From Heliocidaris tuberculata (lineage: Eukaryota; Echinodermata; Echinoidea; Camarodonta; Echinometridae): DNA of 64,000 nt. The stretch is taken from contig CM046835.1 of assembly GCA_025618425.1 (NCBI GenBank), forward strand, positions 17,479,332 to 17,543,331, written 5' to 3'. The position numbers were made by a program, and so were the translations under genes. The notes beneath the pieces were generated by a model. The model worked only from the letters and a program-made list of their open reading frames with translations. It had not been told where the DNA came from and made no database searches. How positions within the stretch are numbered: position 1 is the stretch's first letter; each line of letters opens with the position of its first letter. Shown here piece by piece: positions 1 through 10,280 of this stretch.

Positions 1-933
1 AGATGACTTCGTAATTCGTGAAGGTTTGTCTATTAGGGGGTAGTATGAGTTACTAAATAGTATGTTGATAAAATTTTTTACCGATTTGTTTTCATCATGT
101 TGTAATAAATCAATATTAAAATCACCCATTATATAACATATTTTGTTGTCACTTATTATTTTGTTAAACACAGTGTCCATTACTTCAGAAAAAGTATCGA
201 TATGAATATTTGGGGGTTTGTATACGACACCTACTATAATATTCTTTCTCCTTTCTTGAATAATTTCTATAAAAATGGAGTCACATATTTCTGAATCAAT
301 CATCAGGTCATCTCTTCGAAAATAATTTTGTGTGTTCGCTACGTACATTCCGACACCCCCGCCACGCCCGTGGTTTCTATTCTTGCTAATAAAAGTATAT
401 TCATCGATATTAGTTGAAAGACTGGCGTCTGTTAACCAAGTCTCAGAAATGCCAATTACATCGAACTTGAAATTCAAAATACTCAAGAAATATTTAAAGG
501 AATCAAAATTCTTAAGAATACTTCTTACATTGAAATGAATATTCGAAAACGTTTCTCTGTTATTTGTACTCGTAAACTTATCAATAAAGTCTACCACTTC
601 ATAGTAATTAGAAGTGGATATAGCGCAATTCGCAAAATAATTTTTGTCAGGATCTATATCTGCATTGTTATTGTGCCCTTCACTTTCATGTGCAATTGGA
701 TTAAATCTGAGGTTTAAATTGGTAGTTTCGAAGGAGCCATGCCGATCTGATATAAGTGATTCCAGATCTTCTACAAGGTGAAAAGGGAACAGGTGAGAGA
801 AACAGTTAATACACATGAGCACATTCTCATTCCATGCGTTCTGTTCAACATTACAATTGCATGATTGACAATAAAAAGATTGATTGCGTAATGGGACAGT
901 GTTGTCGCTAGACATTAGTACATTACTACCCAT
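1..933 (-). CDS. LINE ORF2, N-terminal cysteine cluster plus APE-type endonuclease, open at window edge
   Basis: Reading from the ATG at 933 down to base 1 gives 311 codons without a stop; the frame continues beyond the window. An in-frame TGA at 942-940 precedes the ATG, supporting this start. The first ~50 residues hold a cysteine cluster (CQSCNC, then CINC), possibly zinc-binding. Next comes HFNVRS and the endonuclease hallmarks: IGISETWL (catalytic Glu), RGGGVGMYV, VVYKPP and GDFNIDLL. This is the apurinic/apyrimidinic-type endonuclease of non-LTR retrotransposons, which nicks target DNA to prime reverse transcription. The His/Ser end of the domain and the reverse transcriptase would lie to the left of base 1. 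The clade is probably CR1-like, judged by this layout only. The absence of stops or frameshifts suggests a young copy. Confidence 0.85.
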   Translation of the reverse strand, partial: MGSNVLMSSDNTVPLRNQSFYCQSCNCNVEQNAWNENVLMCINCFSHLFPFHLVEDLESLISDRHGSFETTNLNLRFNPIAHESEGHNNNADIDPDKNYFANCAISTSNYYEVVDFIDKFTSTNNRETFSNIHFNVRSILKNFDSFKYFLSILNFKFDVIGISETWLTDASLSTNIDEYTFISKNRNHGRGGGVGMYVANTQNYFRRDDLMIDSEICDSIFIEIIQERRKNIIVGVVYKPPNIHIDTFSEVMDTVFNKIISDNKICYIMGDFNIDLLQHDENKSVKNFINILFSNSYYPLIDKPSRITKSS

Positions 934-992
934 GAAAGTTCAAGATTGACAACAAATATCGTGTACATGATTTAACTTGAATGAAATGTCTG

Positions 993-1680
993 CTGTCTGA
1001 ATAAAATATGACACAGCATAATTTTGGATGATAGTGATGGTAATTATGGTTGCAAGATATTAATGTACTCTGAGAAGAAACAGCTATAAATATCATACAA
1101 TTTACAAGAGATATAGTCATGCCTGAAAAAAAAAAATGGAAGAGAGAGAGAGAGAGAGAAAAAAAGGGTAAGTGTAAAAACAAACAAAACAAAACGGGTG
1201 TGGACTCAGACTGTACTGTGTACACACAGGAAAAAGAAAAAGAAAGAAAGAAAAAAAAAAAAGATGATAAATATGACCAAGCAAGAGAAGGTGTAGGTAC
1301 CTCTCCGTATAATGAAATTTACGACAAAAACATCCTCGCCGTATATGCATTAGACATGTTAAAAGGAACAGAATGATATAAAAGGATCTACTATATTTCA
1401 CTATACTATACTGTCTGAATAAAATATGACACAGCATAATTTTGGATGATAGAGTACATATTAATGTAGTCATTATGCAAAAATGACAAATTATATGTAC
1501 AGAGATAGCATGTAGTTGTTACTCAAGTGTAAGATTATGTGGGATATTCATATATGTTCATTCTTCAAATCGGTTCATGAAGACTATTCCTCATGCATTT
1601 GACATAGTTACATCATAAATCTAAGATGCGAGCATAACGAAGATATTTAGTCATTATGCAAAAATGACAAATTATATGTA
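993..1680. repeat. Two interleaved exact direct repeats
   Basis: A 42-bp segment at 993-1034 recurs without mismatch at 1411-1452. Immediately after the second copy a 33-bp segment (1467-1499) recurs exactly at 1648-1680. The DNA between is purine-rich, with (GA)n near 1139-1162. No gene is visible in 934-1560. Exact repeats in otherwise diverged DNA suggest recent local duplication. Confidence 0.7.
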
Positions 1681-2320
1681 TACGCAAAATGGTTTCAAAA
1701 AAGGCATTTTTTCCCCCTGATCCTTTCTATATTTAGGACTTTCAATTGCAAAGATTCATTGTGAGTAGTTATGTCAGAATTCATGAAAAATATGCAATGA
1801 AATGTACAAATCACAGTCTTGTGAATTGCTCTAAAAAATACATTCACAAACGTTCGAATACAAAATGGTTCATGAAAATCACTGTCTTATAAGTTGTACA
1901 TGAAAAGTACATGTACAAAATGCGAGTGAACATCACTGTACATGTACAAAATGCGAAAAATATGGAAAAATATACAGGATGGTTCATGAAAAATTATCTC
2001 ATTTTGTGAACATCACTGTCTCGTGAGACGTAAGCATAATGATATTTAGCCATTATGCAGAATATATGAATCATATACAAAATAGTTCACAAGAATCCTT
2101 TTTAGTAACCTGTATATTTTAATTAAGGTTAAAAACAGAACATGCATATTCGAATTCAAAATTGTGTAAAATATTATGAAAAGATACAAATTGGTTCATG
2201 CGAATCATTGTCTTATGAACTGTCCTTGAAAAGGTACATTCATCATCAGAATTATACAAAAATATGAAAAAATAATACAGATATCTCATGAAAATCACTG
2301 TCTTGAGCTTAAGCTGACTT
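1560..2320. repeat. Degenerate tandem array with GGTTCATGAAAATCACTGTC motif
   Basis: Variants of a core reading roughly GGTTCATGAAAATCACTGTCT recur near 1572, 1866, 1980, 2191 and 2285, often followed by TTATGAACTG or GTACATGAAAAGTACA. Spacing is irregular and copies are strongly diverged. No open frame of note exists here. Confidence 0.5.
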
Positions 2321-2407
2321 GTACTGAGAGAGTATGAGAGAAAATTTATAGATATCATTATGCGAGAATTTTAGAAGAAATTTCATATTTACTCTCTAGC
2401 TTCTTCT

Positions 2408-2672
2408 TTAGACGTCTGGAGTAAAATCAAAAGGGGTTCCATTCATACAGCGCCATTTTCCCGCTGTGAACTTCAGCTTCGTCCCCTGTTGATAGAGGCG
2501 ACGTACTTCTTGAGCATACCTTCGCTTTTCGGTGAGATCATCTTTAGTGAGGTCATCGACCATGAAGTAGTTTTCGTTCGCCAGAGTTGCTCGCGCCGAC
2601 TTCATAACGGTCACTTTATCGCGAAAAGACAGAAACTTGAAAAGGATGTGTCGGGGACGATCAGCATCAGGT
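2408..2672 (-). pseudogene. LINE ORF1-like C-terminal fragment
   Basis: The minus frame reads PDADRPRHILFKFLSF, then RDKVTVMKSARATL, NYFMVDDLTKDD, EKRRYAQEVRRLYQQG, and ends WRCMNGTPFDFTPDV with a stop at 2408-2410. The pattern 'R-arginine-HILFKF ... R-DK..V..SAR..L .. I/VDDLTK .. R ... G ... W ... DG' is typical of the C-terminal part of ORF1-type proteins of L1/Tx1-like LINEs, which bind the element RNA. An in-frame TAA lies just upstream of 2672, so only the C-terminal ~88 residues remain. The family assignment is from motif memory and is moderate. Confidence 0.45.
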
Positions 2673-2746
2673 TATACATGTACAGTGATCATCAAAGAGG
2701 TATAATGGCATCATTACATTACAGCAAGACCTTAACCCTTACTGTA

Positions 2747-3230
2747 CACGGGGGGGGGGGGGGGTCCTCGAAGGCCCCCCGACAAATTTCGCATCGCATT
2801 TTGAACCGCTGCATTTCACGCCACGCCACTTTCTGATTTTTTTCTTTCCATTCTTGCGCATCTTTTGACACCAAGTTTACAAAAATTTGTTCTTTGCGTT
2901 ACCTTAACGAGTCGTGACCGTTTGTGACCTCATGCCAGCCCGAAAACGGAGAATTTCTGAGTTTTGTGTACAAAACAAATGGGAAACTGCATTTCCTCAT
3001 GTTCCTCCTTTATCTCTTATTTGTAATAATGATTCTCTCTCCTGTAAATAACAAAAGAAATCCTCAATGTGCCGTAAATTTATAGCAAAATATATTATAT
3101 CTCAATAACAACTTGATGAGGGAAACATGAAACGATGTCCTATTCTGTAATGAAACTAATATCGCATATGAGAACACGTTCTCATTTTACTTAAATAAAA
3201 ACCAATTCAATTCAATTCAATTCAAAACCA
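2747..3230 (+). mobile_element. Poly-G tract, then probable LINE 3' end with (AATTC)n tail
   Basis: A G run lies at 2749-2763. The stretch up to 3226 ends in AATAAAAACC followed by four to five AATTC units (3204-3226), the kind of short-tandem tail seen at the 3' end of CR1-like LINEs. No coding sequence remains, so orientation and identity rest on the tail alone. Confidence 0.35.
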
Positions 3231-3262
3231 AAGAATAAAGAAAAGACTAAACAAAAGTGTTA

Positions 3263-3450
3263 ACCCGTATCAGACTGAGATTTTCAAAATGCAAAATTAA
3301 AGAATGTCAAATTTATTTGAAATAAGTTTTTGTGAAATTTCCTTTATTAAATATTCTTTAAATAATGCTCTAAATATTTAATTAGATTTTCACTTTTTGA
3401 AACATTGAGACCACAAAATCTGTGAATGTCAGTAATTAATTCAAAACACA
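3263..3450. mobile_element. Fragment of mariner-like foldback family
   Basis: The segment resembles parts of the foldback at 32334-32930 and of 63265-63620. Shared landmarks are CTAAATATT..ATTAGATTTT, CCACAA..TTTGTG and TAATTAATTCA. It is one arm only and is heavily diverged. Confidence 0.4.
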
Positions 3451-3454
3451 ACAA

Positions 3455-3580
3455 TAAAAAAAAGTTGCGATTAAACGCAACACAAAAAATTAAACCAAAC
3501 TTGATTTTCAACCAATCAGGATCGCGTATTTGGGACTTAGGTTTAATTTTTAAAGTTGCGATTAAACGCAACTTTTTATG
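3455..3580. mobile_element. Small MITE with GTTGCG..CGCAAC ends
   Basis: Both ends carry the 18-mer GTTGCGATTAAACGCAAC (3464-3481 and 3557-3574). It is itself a 6-bp-stem hairpin. The inner flanks AATTAAACC / GGTTTAATT are inverted. Together they form about 125 bp of terminal-inverted-repeat DNA inserted within transposon remnants. Confidence 0.5.
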
Positions 3581-3902
3581 CAAGAGGGCCCTCATCATAA
3601 GCATGTTATTGGCGTATTCATGGATCTGAGCAAGGCATTTGACATTCTTGACCATGCAATACTTATACGTAAATTGGAATATTATGGACTGAGGGGTGTT
3701 GCAATATACAATGGTTTCAAATTTATTTAATAGAAAACAATATGTGTATTATGATTCGACTGAATCAGAATTATCATCTATCATGTAAATAAACGATATA
3801 GTTTAAAGCGAGTTACAATACATTCCATTGTACCTTTGTAACGGTGTGTACTGGTTTATGTGTGTTCATTGTTTTGTATTCCATATTTCATTTTGTTTCT
3901 CT

Positions 3903-4185
3903 TCCCCCACCCTCTTCCCCCCCCCCTCTCTCTCTCTCTCTCTACTTCCTCTTCTATATAATTATCCCAGCCTCTCTCTGCCTATCACTGTCTCTCTCTC
4001 TTTCTCTCTCTCTTTTTCATAGTGCCATTTCATTTCTCCTCCTTTCTCTTTCTGAGATATAATGTACATACTGTATATGCATATTTTTTCCCTTTCTTTT
4101 CAACCAGTAGGGCTTATGTTTACAAGCGTAGCCTTTTTTTTCTTTTAGGTCCTTCCACTTGCAAAAACTACTTTTTTGTTTTTGT

Positions 4186-4216
<31 letters not shown>

Positions 4217-4270
4217 GTTTTGTTTGTTGTTGTTGTTGTTGTTGTTGTTTTTTTTTTTGGGGGGGGGGTA
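3903..4270. repeat. Microsatellite cluster ending in a poly-T / poly-G junction
   Basis: (CT)n tracts fill 3926-4015. (T)5G and TTTTG units fill 4170-4225, GTT triplets fill 4225-4248, and a run of T switches directly to a run of G at 4259-4268. ORF calls in this stretch are artefacts of the repeats. Confidence 0.85.
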
Positions 4271-4533
4271 TATTACAAAACATTGTAGACTTTTATATGT
4301 ACAACGCCTTGTCAATATATATAGGACATTTATGTATTATGCATTATGCATTATGTAGTTTGTATTATGTGTTATGTATTATGTAGTGTGTATAATTATC
4401 ATGTATTATGTACATTATGTATTATTATGCATTTGCATGTTTGCTTGATGTGGAATAAACTGAAATGAACTAAAATAAACTATAGAATGCAGAATACAAA
4501 GCTCAATACTTGACCCATTGTATATATTTAATA

Positions 4534-4562
4534 AAGGAGTTATCACATTGATAACTCCTTGA
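4534..4562. repeat. Perfect hairpin
   Basis: AAGGAGTTATCA and TGATAACTCCTT form a 12-bp perfect stem around a 3-base loop. It lies just upstream of the FADD RT fragment. Confidence 0.6.
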
Positions 4563-4690
4563 TTTGATATATGTAAATTATATTTCTTACTCATCGAATG
4601 CATTAGAATAATTATATTATTCGCTGATGATACTGTTATATTTTGTTCCAACTCAGATATTCAGACCCTTTCATTAGTCTCGCTGAATAA

Positions 4691-5257
4691 GCCAATTACG
4701 GATCTCTTTTTTGTTTCGAATATATCTCGGTACACTTCTGGACCCCGTCCCACCTCCTCCCGCACTCCGCTTTTAAAGATCGAAGGGTTTTGACCCTTAA
4801 GGGGTCATTTCGATTGCGTCATTACCTGCTCTAAACGAGCCTGTTATGCCAGTTATTCAAATTTTTGTCTGCAGTGTTCATTTTGCAAACACTTTTTAAA
4901 CTCACACTTTCACGAAAGAGTGTACCAGACACGGTCCTAACGTCAGCAAATGACGCCCGGGCTTTACTAATAGACAGTGTTTGCAGATCTGACTTTTATA
5001 GCGTAATACAACAGACATAATATTACGGGCCATTCAGCATGTTCAGCCCTCAGCAGGATTTTTACTTTCTGTTTGTGACATTACCGAATGACTTTGACGT
5101 TACTGAATTCAGAATGAAAACTGATCTGCGCAACCATCATGACCATGGCGAAAGTGTAGATGTCACCAATGTCAATGAAGTGTCAGATGAACAATTTGGC
5201 GATTTATGATGAGAAGACTGGAATGATTATGTCATTTTGAAAAAGAGCGTGGCCATT
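4691..5257. other. No feature recognised
   Basis: Both strands are broken by frequent stops. A pyrimidine-rich block lies at 4740-4770. No repeat or exon is supported. Confidence 0.5.
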
Positions 5258-5411
5258 GTCGGATAACAATAACGATAACGAGATTTTTCATCAAAGGTAC
5301 ACCCTAGAGCTGCCCTACTTTACTACCCTACGTTCACACCATACGGTATTATGTATATACCGTAGAGTGTACTTTTAATTGAAAATCTCGTTATCTATAT
5401 CCTTATCGGAC
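5258..5411. mobile_element. MITE-like hairpin with ~45-bp arms
   Basis: The left arm begins GTCGGATAACAATAACGATA and runs to about 5307; the right arm ends TCTATATCCTTATCGGAC. Matching inner blocks are AACGAGATTTT / AAAATCTCGTT and GGTACAC / GTGTAC. The whole is about 154 bp. No target duplication was identified. Confidence 0.6.
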
Positions 5412-5805
5412 AAATGTGACCCACGCTTTATATATGGTGGTGGATCCAGTGTCCGAACACTTTTCAGAAAATCAACGATAGCAAATAAAATACCAAATGA
5501 ATATCTGTCAAACTTACATATTGAATGCTCAAAGCCCTACAGAAAAAGAAGTTGATGGAATTTTAAAAAGACAACGTAGATTTAATACGATATTCCCTTC
5601 CGAGTGAACCCCTTCCCAACGACGCGGCGTTTTGGTCCCTTGGAAAAGGTACTGTATTTCCGAACGTGTGAAACCTATGGGAAAAAGACACGACCTTTGT
5701 TTCAATAGTGTGGTTTTCATACGCGTAGTCCTACGCGTATGACAACCCATTTTGGGTATGGTTGGCCGTTACCGCCAAAACGTGTGCCTGAAGCATGCGC
5801 GTGCT
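5412..5805. other. No gene recognised; small palindrome
   Basis: The only structure noted is ATACGCGTAG-TC-CTACGCGTAT at about 5720-5741, a 10-bp perfect stem. Similar ACGCGTA units form the minisatellite at 16160-16240, so this may be an outlying piece of the large inverted repeat that begins just to the right. Confidence 0.4.
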
Positions 5806-6205
5806 GGTCATAACGTACGCATGGGTCTGTCATATGGAAGGCCATCGACGCCATAAATCGTATCGGATACGTATGCTCTATTTAACGTACGTACCGGATA
5901 CGTATGCTCAAATAGAGCATACGTATGCAAACGGACCAATCATAGAGCTGCATTTAAGCATACGTATGCTGAGTAAACTTGCATACGTATGCAATTTAGT
6001 TTAGCATACGTATACTCGAGTACCGCCCAAGCAGCTGTTGTTTTGTCACTGCGGCGGCAGTGGGTGGTCCGTTATCAGTGTAGCGAAGAATGCCTAGTCT
6101 CAGCCATCAGTCTAGATATCAGTGAGCTCATCAATGAGCACCCAAGCCTATTATAATCATCACAAAAAGATATTAAGGCAGAATTCTGAGGGGCGTCGAT
6201 ACTGG
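5806..6205. repeat. Left outer arm of the 10-kb inverted repeat
   Basis: This DNA matches the reverse complement of 14615-15120. Landmarks in order are GTCATATGG, AAGGCCATCGACGCCAT, GTATCGGATACGTATGCTCT, TACTCGAGTACCGCCCAAGC, GTGGGTGGTCCGTTATCAGT, CTAGATATCAGTGAGCTCAT and GCAGAATTCTGAGGGGCGTC. The inner ~200 bp are almost identical between arms. The left arm has only a few GCATACGTATGC units where the right arm has a seven-copy minisatellite. Confidence 0.85.
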
Positions 6206-7085
6206 GGGGGGGGGGCGGCAGGGAGGGCAATTGAGAGAAAGATAACGGCTTGTAGCACATTTTTTTAGGTTGAAAGTTAGTTCCACGCCCGGACTGCTTT
6301 TCAGTTATTTGGACGCAATAATGCTCTGTATGTAATAGGGATGGGTGCAGGGAGGGGGAGTTTTTCCCCTCCCGCGCGAAGCGCGAAAGCTCTGACGTTT
6401 TATAGCAAATTGAGAGAAAGATAACGGCACCTTTTTTTGGCGGAAAGTTAGTTCGACGCCCGGACTGCTTCTCAGTTATTTAGACGCAGTACTGCACTGT
6501 ATGTAACATGTAACAGGGGTGGGTGAAGGGAGGGGGGGGGGGGGGGTTCCCCTTCCCGCGCAAAAGCTCTTAAGTTTTATAACAAATTTGAAACATAACG
6601 GCTCGTAGCACTATTTTTTTAAGGCGGAAAGTTAGTTCGACGCTCGGGCTACTTTGTAATTATTTGGACGCAATAATGCACTGTATCCAGGGGACGATGG
6701 GTGCAGGGAGGGGGGGGGGGGTTCCCGCTTCCTGCGCGAAAGCTCATACTTTTTATAGCAAATATGAGAGAAAGTTAACGGCTCGTAGCACCTTTTTTAG
6801 GCTGAAAGTTAGTTTGAAGCGCTGCTTTTCAATTATTTGGACGCAATACTGCACTGTATCCAGGGGCCGGTGGGTGCAGTGAGTGGGGGGGGGGGGTTCC
6901 TCCTTCCCGCGCGAAGCGCGAAATCTTTGACGTTTTAGCAAAATCTGAGAGAAAGATAACGGCTTGTAGCACCTTTTTAGGCTTTTTTTTTTCTCTCACT
7001 TCCCCCGCTTTTTCGCTCTCACTTTTTTTTAAAGGGGCTGAATGGGGCGGCATGCCCCCTGGCCCCCTGGCTACGCCTGCGGTGG
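6205..7085. repeat. Satellite A array, left copy (~179-bp period)
   Basis: The motif GATAACGGCTCGTAGCACC recurs, with variation, at 6241, 6420, ~6594, 6774 and 6955, giving periods of about 174-181 bp. Each unit also carries a GGAAAGTTAGTTCGACG block, a GGACGCAATACTGCACTGTA block, a G-run of about 8-15 bases and a CGCGCGAAGCGCGAAA palindrome. The array ends near 7080 in CCCCCTGGCTACGCCTGC, a hAT-like terminus in reverse. Confidence 0.85.
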
Positions 7086-7704
7086 TGGGTTGTGCCACCC
7101 AGACGCCCCCAAGTGGCAAACGCCCATTAATGCACGATAATGATAAATGAATGTAATAAAAGAGCTACATTAGCGAGAAAATAACGGGATAAAAGCTGGT
7201 GGAAAACTTTGAGTATAACCCTTTTAATCATAAATGACTACTGCCAGACGTTTTAAGTGGTAGGTTGTGAGCGCCGGAGGCCCAAACTCCAGATGCCCAT
7301 TATAAAATAAAAAATAAAATGATAAAAATAAAATAAGTCAACTAGATCAGAGAGAAAAGACGTTCAAAGAGATGGGTTGTCAATACCAGACGCCCCCAAA
7401 TGCCAAACGCCCATAACTGATTAAAAATTTTGGAAATGAAGTAAAATAAAAGAGCTAGACATTTTGAGTGGTGGGTTATGTTCCTGCCAGACGCCCCCAA
7501 AAATCCAAAACGCCCGTCAGCGGTGAATAATGATAATAAATGAATATAATAAAAAGATACATTAGCGAGAAAGGTAACGGGTTGAAAGCTATAGTGGAAT
7601 ACGTAGAGCTTAAGCCCCTATATCATAAATGACCACTGCCAGACGTTTTAAGTGTTGGGTTGTACCAGCTAGACGCCCCAAAATGCAAAACGCCCATCAC
7701 CATT
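7085..7704. repeat. Satellite B array, left copy
   Basis: Units share GGTGGGTTGTGCC, CAGACGCCCC, CCAAACGCCCAT and AGAGCTACATTAGCGAGAAA. The CGCCCAT landmark recurs near 7121, 7295, 7408, 7511 and 7691, so unit length varies from about 105 to 180 bp. The array meets its mirror image at the 12-bp palindrome ACCATTAATGGT (7699-7710). Confidence 0.8.
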
Positions 7705-8865
7705 AATGGTTGACGTACTCTGGGGTGTCTGGTGGGCACATTCACCTCTTGAAACGTCTGCCAATGATTAATACAGAGATGGTTGTGCTCCATATTTTCC
7801 ATGAAGTTTCATCCCTCTACTTTTCTGGCTAATCCAGCTGTCTTTTTTCTATGGGCGTTTGGCAGACACTACCAACAATCATGTTTGACAGTGGTCGGGT
7901 GGTCATTCATAATACAGGGGGTTATGTTCAGCATTTCTACCTCAATTATTTTTAACCTCAATTATGGGCATCCGGCATTCGGGGGAGTCTGACGGGCACA
8001 ACCTACCTTTCTCGCTAATGTAGCTCTCTCATTTATTTTATTTTGTATTTCTTTTTCATTTTATTTTTATGAGCGTTTGGCACTTTGGAGCGTCTGGTGG
8101 GCACAACACACCACTCAAAACATCTGGCAAGGTTCATTTATGATACGGGGTTTATTTCTCAATATTTTTCAACAAGTTTCATCCCGTTACTTTTCCGGCC
8201 AATCTAGCTCTTTTATCTCATTTAATTTCCAAACTTTTAAACAATTTTCGGGCGTTTGACATTTCGGGGTGTCTGGTGGGCACAACCCACCTCTCAGAAT
8301 GTCTTGCAGTCGTTATTCATAATTCAGAAATTACACTCAATATTTTTAACCACTTTTCATCGAGTTATTTCTCTCGCTAATCTAGCTGTTTAATTAATTA
8401 ATTTTTTTCTAATTTTTTAAATCAGTTATGGGCGTCTGGCATTTGGGGCATCTGGCGGGCACAACACATTCCTAAAAAATTCAAGCAGGGTTCATTCATG
8501 ATTCAGGGGGTTATATTTTATATTCTCCACCACTTGCCATCAAATTAATTTTCTTGCCAACCTAGCCCTTTTATTTTATTTATTTATCATTACCATGCTC
8601 TAATAATGGGCGTTTTGCATTTAGGGGCGTCTTGCGGGAACAACCATCCCTTAAAATATCTGGCAGTGGTCATTCATGATATAGGGGATTATGCTCTATA
8701 TTTCTTTCACTAGCTTTCACCCTTACTTTTCTCGCCAATCTATATGACTTATTTTTTTCCTTCCTTTTTAAAAAATCAATTATGGGCATCTGGCATTCGG
8801 GGCGTCTGGCAGGCACAACCTACGGCTCAATTTATCTGGCAGTAGTCATTCATGATCATAAGCGT
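7705..8865. repeat. Satellite B array, right copy (inverted)
   Basis: The reverse-complement unit ATGGGCGTTTGGCATTTGGG with GCGTCTGGTGGGCACAACCC recurs near 7852, 7963, 8070, 8249, 8427, 8607 and 8781. It has seven units against five on the left side. Reading frames here are shadows of the repeat. Confidence 0.8.
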
Positions 8866-9945
8866 AGCCAGGTGCCCCAGGGGGGCCACGCCCCCCCCTA
8901 TTCAACCCGATTATTAAAAAAAAAGCGAGAGCGAAAAAGCGGGGGAAGTGAGAGAAAAAAGCCTAAAAAGGCGCTACAAGCCGTTATCTATATCTCAAAT
9001 TTTGCTAAGACGTCAAAGTTTTCGCGCTTCGCGTGGGAAGGGGGACCCCCCCCCCTCACTGCACCCACCCGTTACATACAGTGCAGTATTGCGTCCAAAT
9101 AATTGAAAAGAAGCGCTTCAAACTAACTTTCCGCCTAAAAAATGGTACTACGAGCCGTTAACTTTCTCTCAAATTTGCTATAAGACGTCAGAGCTTTCGT
9201 CCGGGAAGCGGAAAACTCCCCCCCCCCCCACCCATCTGCACCCACCGGCCCCTGGATACAGTGCAGTATTGCGTCCAATGAATAATTGAAAAGCAGCGCG
9301 GGCGTCAAAATAACTTTCCGCCTAAAAAAAAGGTGCTACGAGCCATTTCTCTCAATTTGCTATAAAACGTAAGAGCTTTCGCGCTTCGCGTGGGAAGGGG
9401 GAACCCTCCCTGCACCCACCCCTGTATACAATGCAGTATTGCGTCCAATGAATAATTGAAAAGCAGCGCGGGCGTCGAACTAACTTTCCGCCTTCAAGAA
9501 GGTGCTACGAGCCGTGATCATTCTCTCAATTTGCTAAAACGTCAGAGCTTTCGCGTTCGCTCGGGAAGGGGAACCCCCCCCCCCCTTCACCCATCCCTGT
9601 TACATACAGTGCAGTATTGCGTCCAAATGATTGAAAAGCAGTCCGAACGTCGAACTAACTTTCCGCCTTAAAAAAAAAGGTGCTACGAGCAGTTATCTTT
9701 CTCTCAAATTTGCTATAAAACGTCAGAGCTTTCGCGCTTCGCGCCAGAGGGGGAAACTTCCCCTTCCTTGCACCCACCCCCTGCGGAGCACGCTTCGCAT
9801 GCTCATCACCAATTTCGCACGCTTCGCGTGCTCACAACCACTACCCCTAAAATGAAATCCTGGCTACATATACGCCGTTGGGTCCTTCACGTCAGCCCCC
9901 CCCCCCCCTTATTGAAAAATCCTGGCTACACCGGTGTTCATGATA
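8866..9945. repeat. Satellite A array, right copy (inverted), with hAT-like outer sequence
   Basis: It opens with GCGTAGCCAGG and then AGCGAAAAAGCGGGGGAAGT. The landmark GAGCCGTTATCTTTCTCTC, with variation, recurs near 8981, 9155, 9343, 9512 and 9691 (periods 169-188). Each unit carries the matching C-run, CGCGCTTCGCG palindrome and TACAGTGCAGTATTGCGTCC block. This is the mirror of 6205-7085. The outer end near 9840-9935 contains two TCCTGGCTACA sequences. Confidence 0.85.
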
Positions 9946-10280
9946 CAGGGGGTTATGCTCTACATTTTCCAGCAGTTTTCACCCAGTCACCTTTTACGCT
10001 GAGCTATAGCTCCAATGGCGTAATGAGCCCCCAAAATTTGAGCTGTATTGTACTCGGATCTCAATTTTTTGAAGGGGGATACATCGCTACCCCTTCCACA
10101 AATAATAAAACATTGCATTTTGCTATACCGTGAAAATGTCACACGTATTATCAATGCCCTGGATAACTTTAATATCCTCTATTGGGAGGTCGCTATACAA
10201 GCTAGGAATTTTAAGTTTAGTAGTTTGAAACTTAGTATTTAAGACCCCTTTTATTCACACAGGTAAATCAAAGTCTGAGC
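9946..10280. other. Spacer with no supported gene
   Basis: It contains CCAATGGCGTAATGAGCCC near 10012, resembling the hAT-like terminus CAGTGGCGTAATGAGCCC at 36724, so a degraded MITE end is likely. Nothing else is recognised. Confidence 0.35.

Larger units (their letters stand above)
3590..4690 (+). pseudogene. Broken LINE reverse-transcriptase fragments
   Basis: 3595-3700 encodes [19 protein letters not shown] followed by a leucine-rich KLEYYGLRG segment, which is RT motif A with its catalytic aspartate. At 3790-3800 INDI remains from motif B'. At 4601-4690 the frame reads IRIIILFADDTVIFCSNSD, which is RT motif C (FADD). The parts are separated by about 800 bp of simple-sequence DNA (3800-4430). 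Stops and deletions lie between them, so this is a dead element split by later insertion or repeat expansion. Confidence 0.7.

Noticed and set aside
4017..4288. Poly-Q/poly-K and poly-F/V frames around 4.0-4.3 kb
   Set aside because: They translate CT, TTTTG and GTT microsatellites and appear on both strands and in several frames.
9456..10133. Frames in the satellite A array as proteins
   Set aside because: They span tandem-repeat boundaries and restart in each unit with different frames, as expected for non-coding satellites.
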